DNA from: Flavobacterium sp.
GTDB lineage: Bacteria; Bacteroidota; Bacteroidia; Flavobacteriales; Flavobacteriaceae
DNA length: 6,923 nucleotides
Reading direction: 5' to 3'
NCBI GenBank assembly: GCA_003449615.1
Contig: DMHA01000037.1
Span: 1-6,923, forward strand
The position numbers were made by a program, and so were the translations under genes. Shown here piece by piece: positions 1 through 5,772 of the stretch (position 1 is the stretch's first letter; every line of letters begins with the position of its first letter). A model generated the notes under the pieces. That model worked only from the letters and a program-made list of their open reading frames with translations, searched no databases and was not told the origin of the DNA.

Positions 1-1710
1 CTTTTTAATAATGCTGAAAGAGTAAAGGTAGAACCAGTATATAAAGGGATTTTCAATATTTTAGATTATGGAAACGATTATTTGTACTATTACATCACTC
101 AATTAACCGAAAAAAGTGGACCTCAATTTGCCTTAATCTTAGTTGTAGCCCTTGTTATTTCAACCTTTCTATTTAAAAATTTATTCAATTATTTAGCCTC
201 AATTCATTTGATGCATCTAAAAAATGGAGTTCTGAAAGATATAAGAAAAACTATGTTTACCAAAATAATTGAATTACCTGTTTCTTATTATTCTGAAAAA
301 AGAAAAGGAGATATTATGGCACGAATGCTTGGCGATGTTAACGAGGTTCAAAACTCCTTTTTTTCAATTCTTGAATTGATTGTCAAAGAACCAATGACCA
401 TTCTTTTTTCTATTATTGCCATGTTTGCCATAAGCTTTAAACTCACCTTATTTGTCTTTATTTTTATTCCAATTTCTGGATTTGTTATTTCAAAAATTGG
501 AAAATCATTAAAATCGAAATCTCAAAAAGTACAATTAGAAAATGGTTATTTGATTTCTATCGTAGAGGAAAGCTTATCAGGTTTAAAAGTGGTTAAAAGC
601 TACAATGCTGAAAATAATTTCAAACAAAAATTTAATGATTCAATCAATAGGATTCTTAAACTTTCCAATAGTATAGGCAGAAAAAATAACCTAGCTTCGC
701 CAATGAGTGAATTTATGGGTATAATTGTAATTGCCGTTTTGCTTTGGTATGGTGGAAATATGGTTTTGGTAGAAAAACTGCCAAATGGAAAAGCCTTACT
801 CGATGGTGCAAAGTTTCTCGCCTATATGGGACTCGCCTATAATATTTTGACCCCTGCAAAAGCCATTTCGAAAGCATCCTACCAAGTTAAAAGTGGATTA
901 GCAGCTGCCCAACGTGTTTTTGAAGTTTTAGAGGTTGAAAATGAAATCACATCCAAAGAAAATGCGGTCGAAAAAAATACTTTCGATTCTAAAATATCCA
1001 TCAAAAACATCAATTTCAAATACGAGGAAGAAACTGTATTAAAAGATTTTTCACTTGAAGTAAATAAAGGACAAACCATTGCACTCGTAGGTCAATCTGG
1101 AAGTGGAAAAAGCACGATTGCCAATTTGTTGACTCGTTTTTATGATGTGAATGAAGGAACGATTGCTATTGACGGAATAGACATCAAGGATATGAATCTC
1201 CAATCACTCCGTGGTTTGATGGGATTGGTTACACAAGATAGTATTTTGTTTAATGATACCATAAAAGCCAATATTTCGCTTGGAAAATTGGACGCAACCG
1301 ATGACGAAATTATCGAAGCCCTGAAAATTGCCAATGCTTATGAATTTGTCAAAAATTTGCCAATGGGAATTTATACTAATATTGGCGACAGCGGAAACAA
1401 ACTTTCGGGCGGACAAAAACAACGATTGTCTATAGCACGTGCGGTTTTAAAAAATCCACCAATAATGATTTTGGACGAAGCCACTTCGGCATTGGATACC
1501 GAAAGTGAAAAATTTGTGCAGGTTGCCTTAGAAAATATGATGCAAAACCGAACTTCTATTGTGATTGCACACCGACTTTCGACCATTCAAAAAGCAGATA
1601 AAATTGTGGTAATGCAAAAAGGCGAAATTGTCGAACAAGGTACTCACGACGAACTCATTGCGCTTAACGGAACTTATAACAAATTGGTAATGATGCAATC
1701 TTTTGAATAA
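1..1710 (+). CDS. MsbA-type ABC exporter, fused permease and ATPase (5' end missing)
   Basis: This is a half-size ABC exporter, with a transmembrane domain followed by an ATPase on one chain that would act as a homodimer in the inner membrane. The frame is open from the first base, so the true start lies upstream; 569 codons are visible, and about 40 residues including the first membrane helix are probably missing. A TTG at 82 is not a credible start because coding continues through it. Counting from the first codon, hydrophobic segments lie near 43-66, 131-146, 147-166, 238-256 and 271-290. The ATPase has an A-loop Tyr341, Walker A GQSGSGKST at 364-372, Q-loop Gln412, signature LSGGQ at 468-472, Walker B ILDE ending with Asp492-Glu493, D-loop SALD and H-loop His524, so it looks fully active. 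The family flips lipid A-core, lipid-linked glycans or drugs. The neighbouring epimerase and lyase-fold genes favour a glycolipid or polysaccharide substrate, but this is inference. The gap to the next gene is 51 nt, and no terminator is visible in it. Confidence 0.95.
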   Translation, partial: LFNNAERVKVEPVYKGIFNILDYGNDYLYYYITQLTEKSGPQFALILVVALVISTFLFKNLFNYLASIHLMHLKNGVLKDIRKTMFTKIIELPVSYYSEKRKGDIMARMLGDVNEVQNSFFSILELIVKEPMTILFSIIAMFAISFKLTLFVFIFIPISGFVISKIGKSLKSKSQKVQLENGYLISIVEESLSGLKVVKSYNAENNFKQKFNDSINRILKLSNSIGRKNNLASPMSEFMGIIVIAVLLWYGGNMVLVEKLPNGKALLDGAKFLAYMGLAYNILTPAKAISKASYQVKSGLAAAQRVFEVLEVENEITSKENAVEKNTFDSKISIKNINFKYEEETVLKDFSLEVNKGQTIALVGQSGSGKSTIANLLTRFYDVNEGTIAIDGIDIKDMNLQSLRGLMGLVTQDSILFNDTIKANISLGKLDATDDEIIEALKIANAYEFVKNLPMGIYTNIGDSGNKLSGGQKQRLSIARAVLKNPPIMILDEATSALDTESEKFVQVALENMMQNRTSIVIAHRLSTIQKADKIVVMQKGEIVEQGTHDELIALNGTYNKLVMMQSFE

Positions 1711-1761
1711 CAAATATTAGGTAAAAACAGTATCTAAAATATATAGTAATAAATTAAACCA

Positions 1762-2850
1762 ATGAAAATAGACATTATAGCAGGAGCAAGACCCAATTTT
1801 ATGAAAATTGCCCCGATTATTCACGCCATTCAAGAAAAACAAAAAAGTGGCGTGTCCATAACTTTTAGATTAATTCATACTGGACAACATTTTGATCAAA
1901 ACATGAGTGGCTCTTTTTTTGAACAACTCAATATTCCGGAACCCAATGTAAATCTTGGTGCAGGAGGTGGCACTCAATCTGAACAAACAGGAGCTATCAT
2001 GATGGGTTATGAAAATTTATTGACTAGCGAGAGTACAGATATTTGCATTGTAGTGGGCGATGTTACATCGACTATGGCGTGCAGTATTGTTGCCAAAAAA
2101 ATGGGGGTAAAAGTAGCCCACGTTGAGGCAGGAATTCGTTCTTATGATTTGACCATGCCAGAGGAAATTAACAGAATGGTGACCGATTCGATTACCGATT
2201 ATTTTTTTACAACATCAGCAATAGCCAACACAAATTTAAAAAAACAGGGAATTGATGAGCAAAAAATTTTCTTTGTAGGCAACACTATGATTGACACTTT
2301 GCTCAAACAATTGCCTAATTTGAAAAAACCAACTTTTTTTGATGAATTAAAATTAAGTAATGGCAACTATTTTGTAATGACCTTGCACCGACCTGCCAAT
2401 GTTGATGAAGAAGGAAAACTAAAAGCACTTATCGAAGAAATTGTTTTGAACAGCAACAACTTACCTATAATTTTTCCTGTTCATCCAAGAACTTCAAAAA
2501 AATTAGAAAATCTAGGAATTCAATTTGACAACTTGAAATATGTTGAACCATTGGGTTATCTAGAATTTAATTACATAGTTAAAAATGCCAAAGCGGTAAT
2601 TACAGATTCAGGAGGAATTACCGAAGAAACTACCGTCATGGGAATTCCGTGTTTGACTTTGCGAGACAATACCGAAAGACCCGAAACCATAACAATAGGC
2701 ACAAACGAATTGGTGGGTACAAATCCAAAAAATATTGCGCCATATTTGCAAAAATTGAATCAAGGGAATTGGAAAAAAGGAAGTATTCCCGAAAAATGGG
2801 ACGGAAAAACGGCTGTCAGAATTGTAGAACAGTTATTATTACTTGAATAA
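1762..2850 (+). CDS. wecB: UDP-N-acetylglucosamine 2-epimerase, non-hydrolysing
   Basis: This enzyme interconverts UDP-GlcNAc and UDP-ManNAc in the cytoplasm, supplying ManNAc-type sugars for surface polysaccharides. At 362 residues it has the normal length for the family and covers both Rossmann-like lobes. Visible family motifs are GARPNFMKIAP at 8-18, HTGQH at 39-43, VVGD ending in Asp100, HVEAGIRS with Glu122, MPEEINR with Glu134-Glu135, LHRPANVDE with His209, PVHPR at 239-243, and TDSGGITEE at 281-289 followed by RDNTERPE at 301-308. By alignment from memory, Asp100, Glu122, Glu135 and His209 match the E. coli WecB catalytic residues Asp95, Glu117, Glu131 and His213. The ATG start gives the canonical beta strand MKIDIIAGARP, and upstream is only an A-rich tract. 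The LHRPANVDE form differs from the GHRRES of E. coli and suggests a different subgroup of the family. The stop codon overlaps the start of the heparinase-like gene, so the two are probably co-expressed. The symbol rests on family homology, not on proven orthology. Confidence 0.93.
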   Translation: MKIDIIAGARPNFMKIAPIIHAIQEKQKSGVSITFRLIHTGQHFDQNMSGSFFEQLNIPEPNVNLGAGGGTQSEQTGAIMMGYENLLTSESTDICIVVGDVTSTMACSIVAKKMGVKVAHVEAGIRSYDLTMPEEINRMVTDSITDYFFTTSAIANTNLKKQGIDEQKIFFVGNTMIDTLLKQLPNLKKPTFFDELKLSNGNYFVMTLHRPANVDEEGKLKALIEEIVLNSNNLPIIFPVHPRTSKKLENLGIQFDNLKYVEPLGYLEFNYIVKNAKAVITDSGGITEETTVMGIPCLTLRDNTERPETITIGTNELVGTNPKNIAPYLQKLNQGNWKKGSIPEKWDGKTAVRIVEQLLLLE

Positions 2851-2852
2851 TG
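2848..2852 (+). promoter_or_regulatory. TAATG stop/start overlap (translational coupling)
   Basis: The epimerase stop TAA (2848-2850) and the heparinase-like ATG (2850-2852) share one base. Such an overlap usually means that ribosomes finishing the first gene re-initiate on the second, so both proteins come from one transcript. There is no separate promoter or Shine-Dalgarno sequence for the second gene. Confidence 0.8.
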
Positions 2853-4730
2853 AACATAAAATTAGGGTTGCAATTGCTCAAAAATATGGGGTTGCGATAT
2901 ACTACGTATCGCATTTTTCATGAATTAGACAAAAAGAGTGGACTATTAAAAAAACGACATCCAACAAATCCCGAATTAAGGAACTTTATTTCTTTGGAAA
3001 ATTGGAAAAAAAGCAAACTTACCTTTATTTTTGAAAGCAGAGAAACAATTTTAGGGTCTAAAATTCCAAATCCACAGTTAGCAGAAAAAGCAAACAAAAT
3101 TTTACAACATCACACACAATTTTTTAGCAATCAATGGATTGATTTAGGTAAAGATTATGATTGGATAACCAATCCCGATACCCATTACAAATATGACATT
3201 TCCAATCATTGGAGCAATATTAATGATTTTAATCAAGAAAATGGCGACATCAAATATGTCTGGGAAAAGTCGAGATTTTCGTTCCTGCTCACTCTTATTA
3301 GATATGATTATCATTTTGAAAAAGATAGTTCTGAATTTGTATTTCAAGAAATTAACTCCTGGATTGATGCCAACCCAATAAATCAAGGTCCCAACTGGAA
3401 ATGCAGTCAAGAAATTTCACTTCGCACTTTCAATTGGTTGTATGCAATTTATTTCTATAAAAATTCAGATTTTTTGACCGAAGCATTATGGCAAAAAATG
3501 ATGAATGTTTTGTATTGGCAAATGCACCACGTCTATCATCATATTGATTTTTCGAGAATTGCCGTAAGAAACAACCATGCCATTACCGAAACTTTGGCCT
3601 TATCTCTGACAGAAATTCTATTCCCATTTTTTGAAGAGTCGAAAAAATGGAGTAAAAAGGGACGAAAATATTTTGAACAAGAAATCAATTATCAAATTTA
3701 TCCAGACGGTGCTTTTATTCAGCATAGTATGAATTATCATCGGGTTTTGATTCAGCTTTTGTCGTTTGGACTTTCAATTACCCAAAAAGCAAACAAACCT
3801 TTCTCTGAAAATGTGTATAAAAAAGCCTATAAAACACTTGGTTTTTTATACCAATTTATCCAACCAAAAAACGGAAATCTACCCAATTATGGTCATAATG
3901 ATGGGGCATTATTCTTTCCTCTATCTGATGCAGAATTCAGAGATTACAGGTCCCAACTCAATACACTCCATCAAATACTAACAGCAAAACCTTTGTTTGA
4001 AACGGCCGAAGATTTTTTTAGTTTTTCAAAACCAATTTATAATTTTAAATCCTTAGAATTAAAATTTGGAATTACTTCCTTTACAAATTCAGGTTATTAT
4101 TTGTTTAGAACCAATAGCAGTTTCACTTTTGTTAAATGCAGCAATTATAAAGACCGACCCGCACAATCTGATAATTTGCATATTGATATTTGGCATAATG
4201 GAGAAAACGTGATAAGAGACAGCGGTTCCTATAAATACAATACCGATGAAGAAAATTCAAATTACTTTTTTGGCACAAAATCTCACAATACTGTAATGAT
4301 TGAAAATCACAATCAAATGCTAAAAGGGGGACGTTTTATTTGGTATTATTGGCCCAAAAATGCCTTAGTTACTGTAAACGAAAACGAAGATGAATTTATT
4401 TTTAATGGTGCTGTAAATGTCTTTTCGTTTATTGACAAAAAATGTAAACATACACGAAAAGTCATTATTTCAAAAAAACAAACCAATTGGATTATTGAAG
4501 ACACTATAACCAACACCAAAAATAAAAAGTGTTATCAAATATGGAACTGTAATCCTAATATTCCTATCGATTTTGAAGCCGTTGCAAATTCCCAAAAAGT
4601 TTTTGCAAACGAATATTCGTCATTTTATTCCTCTCTTTATGGACAAAAAGAAGAGCAAAAAGGATATTCTTTTGAGTTCGATACAACAATTAAGACAGAA
4701 ATTAAGTTGTTGAATTCATTCTGTAAATAA
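2850..4730 (+). CDS. Heparinase II/III superfamily protein (putative polysaccharide lyase)
   Basis: The 626-residue protein has the two-part layout of the superfamily: an N-terminal alpha/alpha toroid (roughly 60-390) and a C-terminal beta-sandwich Hepar_II_III domain (roughly 405-620). Conserved-looking stretches are RNNHAITETLAL at 240-251, DGAFIQHSMNYHR at 286-298, NYGHNDGALF at 346-355, DNLHIDIWHNG at 441-451 and GTKSHNTVMI at 475-484. Asn241/Asn242, His243, Tyr296 and His444 are candidates for the Asn/Tyr/His catalytic set of heparinase III-type lyases, so the active site seems intact. There is no signal peptide: the start MNIKLGLQLLKNMG is followed by a basic segment, GLLKKRHP. This N-terminus resembles relatives encoded in O-antigen or exopolysaccharide loci rather than secreted nutritional lyases. 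Its ATG overlaps the wecB stop codon by one base, which argues for translational coupling and a role linked to a ManNAc-containing polymer. Substrate and cellular location are unknown, and it could instead be a non-catalytic or glycan-editing relative. Confidence 0.88.
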   Translation: MNIKLGLQLLKNMGLRYTTYRIFHELDKKSGLLKKRHPTNPELRNFISLENWKKSKLTFIFESRETILGSKIPNPQLAEKANKILQHHTQFFSNQWIDLGKDYDWITNPDTHYKYDISNHWSNINDFNQENGDIKYVWEKSRFSFLLTLIRYDYHFEKDSSEFVFQEINSWIDANPINQGPNWKCSQEISLRTFNWLYAIYFYKNSDFLTEALWQKMMNVLYWQMHHVYHHIDFSRIAVRNNHAITETLALSLTEILFPFFEESKKWSKKGRKYFEQEINYQIYPDGAFIQHSMNYHRVLIQLLSFGLSITQKANKPFSENVYKKAYKTLGFLYQFIQPKNGNLPNYGHNDGALFFPLSDAEFRDYRSQLNTLHQILTAKPLFETAEDFFSFSKPIYNFKSLELKFGITSFTNSGYYLFRTNSSFTFVKCSNYKDRPAQSDNLHIDIWHNGENVIRDSGSYKYNTDEENSNYFFGTKSHNTVMIENHNQMLKGGRFIWYYWPKNALVTVNENEDEFIFNGAVNVFSFIDKKCKHTRKVIISKKQTNWIIEDTITNTKNKKCYQIWNCNPNIPIDFEAVANSQKVFANEYSSFYSSLYGQKEEQKGYSFEFDTTIKTEIKLLNSFCK

Positions 4731-4744
4731 AATTTTTAAAAATT

Positions 4745-4775
4745 TTTGTGTATTCAAAAAATATTTAGATATTTG
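4745..4775 (+). promoter_or_regulatory. Candidate promoter of the sdpR-sdpI operon
   Basis: A TTTG at 4745-4748 is followed, 19 bases later, by GATATTTG at 4768-4775. This fits the Bacteroidetes pattern of a -33 TTTG and a -7 TAnnTTTG, with one mismatch in the TA. The start of transcription would fall near 4780-4783, leaving an untranslated leader of about 15 bases before the ATG at 4796. The -7 element sits in the centre of the inverted repeat, so a bound repressor would block the polymerase. This is a pattern match only. Confidence 0.5.
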
Positions 4776-4784
4776 TCTAAATAT
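4761..4784 (+). promoter_or_regulatory. Perfect inverted repeat, candidate SdpR/ArsR operator
   Basis: The arms are ATATTTAGA (4761-4769) and TCTAAATAT (4776-4784), perfectly complementary across 9 bp with a 6-base spacer TATTTG. The repeat ends 11 bases before the repressor ATG and covers the predicted -7 promoter element. Dimeric winged-helix ArsR-family repressors typically bind two-fold symmetric AT-rich sites of about this length and repress their own operon. The arms are AT-rich, as is the whole intergenic stretch, so some chance palindromy is expected, but nine matched pairs in exactly this place are hard to dismiss. Confidence 0.7.
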
Positions 4785-4795
4785 ATAAATGTTAT

Positions 4796-5050
4796 ATGAA
4801 TTCCATTTTCAAAGCATTGAACGACGAAACCAGAAGAGAAATTTTGGACATTCTGAAAGTTAAGGATTTGTCTGCAGGTGAAATTGCGGATTATTTTACT
4901 ATTTCAAAACCCAGCATTTCCCATCATTTGGATATTTTGAAACAAGCCAATTTAATTTCTTCCGAAAAAAAAGGGCAGTTTGTTATTTACTCTTTAAATA
5001 CTACAATAATGGAAGACGTTTTGCAATGGATTTTAACTTTAAAAAAATAA
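4796..5050 (+). CDS. ArsR/SmtB-family repressor, SdpR-like autorepressor
   Basis: This 84-residue winged-helix DNA-binding protein matches the short SdpR type of ArsR-family regulator. The N-terminus FKALNDETRREILDIL (5-20) is the standard first helix, LSAGEIADYF and ISKPSISHHLDILK (25-49) form the helix-turn-helix, and IYSLN (64-68) is the wing strand leading into a C-terminal dimerisation helix. There is no cysteine anywhere in the protein and no ELCVCD metal site, so it is not a typical arsenic or metal sensor. The gene lies 5 nt upstream of an SdpI-family gene, the same pairing as sdpR-sdpI of Bacillus subtilis, where SdpR represses the operon and SdpI at the membrane relieves that repression when the SdpC toxin is bound. 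A perfect palindrome just upstream is the likely operator. The family is clear and the pairing supports SdpR, but the inducing signal here is not known. Confidence 0.9.
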   Translation: MNSIFKALNDETRREILDILKVKDLSAGEIADYFTISKPSISHHLDILKQANLISSEKKGQFVIYSLNTTIMEDVLQWILTLKK

Positions 5051-5055
5051 AAAAT

Positions 5056-5712
5056 ATGAACGAAACTTTAAAAAAAGAACTTCCAATTATTGGATTTGCA
5101 TTGTTGCCTTTTATTTATTTGGCTTATTTGTGGAATAGCCTACCCGAAAAAGTCCCAATTCACTGGAATTATAAAGGTGAAATTGACGATTGGGGAACTA
5201 AATATTCTTTAATAGGTGTACTCTTTTTATTGCCTGTACTGACTTATGTTTTGATGCTTTTCATTCCAAAAATTGATCCCAAAAAACGAATCGAATTGAT
5301 GGGAGGAAAGTACTACCAAATAAAATTTGTTTTAGTAGTATTTATGTCGGTTTTGGCGCTTTTTATTTTACATTCAGCTCAAAGTCAAACGCTTTCAAGC
5401 CCGAGTATAGTTTTAGTTTTGGTAGGATTGTTGTTTATGGCTTTGGGAAATTACTTTAAAGTAATCAAGCAAAATTATTTTCTTGGAATAAAAACGCCTT
5501 GGACATTAGAGAGTGAAGAGGTTTGGAAATTGACTCATATTTTAGCCGGTAAATTATGGATTGTTGGCGGATTACTAATTGTAATTTTTAGTTTGGTTAT
5601 CCCAGAAAATATTAATTTCTACATTTTTATAGGTATTACTGTAATAATTACTATTGTACCGATTGTTTATTCTTACTTCATTTTTAAGCAGTTAAAAAGT
5701 CCAAATCAATAG
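5056..5712 (+). CDS. SdpI-family membrane protein (DUF1648 plus SdpI domain)
   Basis: The 218-residue inner-membrane protein has about six predicted helices near 11-27, 52-70, 90-106, 117-133, 164-183 and 187-209. The loop after helix 1 carries the DUF1648 signature LPEKVPIHWNYKGEIDDWG (29-47). The C-terminal half has the SdpI hallmark GNYFKVIKQNYFLGIKTPWT (131-150), followed by SEEVWKLTHILAGKLW (153-168). In Bacillus subtilis SdpI gives immunity to the secreted toxin SdpC and sequesters the SdpR repressor at the membrane. Here the repressor is directly upstream but no toxin gene is seen. I chose the ATG at 5056, 5 nt after the repressor stop and behind an A-rich tract, because it gives the usual MNETLKKELP start. 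An in-frame ATG at 5026 would add ten residues and overlap the repressor gene by 25 nt, and is less likely. Its role could be toxin immunity, envelope-stress signalling or something else. Confidence 0.9.
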   Translation: MNETLKKELPIIGFALLPFIYLAYLWNSLPEKVPIHWNYKGEIDDWGTKYSLIGVLFLLPVLTYVLMLFIPKIDPKKRIELMGGKYYQIKFVLVVFMSVLALFILHSAQSQTLSSPSIVLVLVGLLFMALGNYFKVIKQNYFLGIKTPWTLESEEVWKLTHILAGKLWIVGGLLIVIFSLVIPENINFYIFIGITVIITIVPIVYSYFIFKQLKSPNQ

Positions 5713-5747
5713 ATTCTTTTTTATAACGCTATAAAGTAAACTTTGTA

Positions 5748-5756
5748 TAAATTTTG
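5748..5756 (+). promoter_or_regulatory. Weak candidate -7 promoter element before the radical SAM gene
   Basis: TAAATTTTG resembles TAnnTTTG with one extra base and lies 16 bases before the TTG start. It overlaps a 10-bp palindrome TTTTGCAAAA (5752-5761). Just upstream is an imperfect inverted repeat, TATAAAGT (5730-5737) against ACTTTGTA (5740-5747). No convincing -33 TTTG occurs at the right distance, so the gene may instead be read through from sdpI. The stretch 5713-5772 contains nothing else I can name. Confidence 0.3.
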
Positions 5757-5772
5757 CAAAAACCAATCCCCT

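Noticed and set aside
82..1710. TTG at 82 as the start of the ABC exporter
   Set aside because: The frame is open and family-like back to position 1, and starting at 82 would cut into the transmembrane domain. The gene is simply truncated by the window edge.
3144..3410. Minus-strand 88-residue reading frame inside the heparinase-like gene
   Set aside because: It overlaps a well-supported coding region, has no promoter or domain, and its hydrophobic look is the usual result of reading AT-rich antisense DNA.
4731..4748. AT-only palindromic run after the heparinase-like gene as a terminator
   Set aside because: The run of A and T blocks can fold on paper, but it has no G-C pairs, so a stable hairpin is unlikely. 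It may be a weak terminator but cannot be supported.
5026..5055. Earlier ATG for the SdpI-family protein at 5026
   Set aside because: It would overlap the repressor gene by 25 nt and add a Lys/Asn-rich stretch encoded by the end of that gene. ATG 5056 has an A-rich upstream tract and gives the normal N-terminus.
5713..5725. T-rich run after sdpI as a rho-independent terminator
   Set aside because: The T run is not preceded by any stable stem, so it lacks the hairpin needed.
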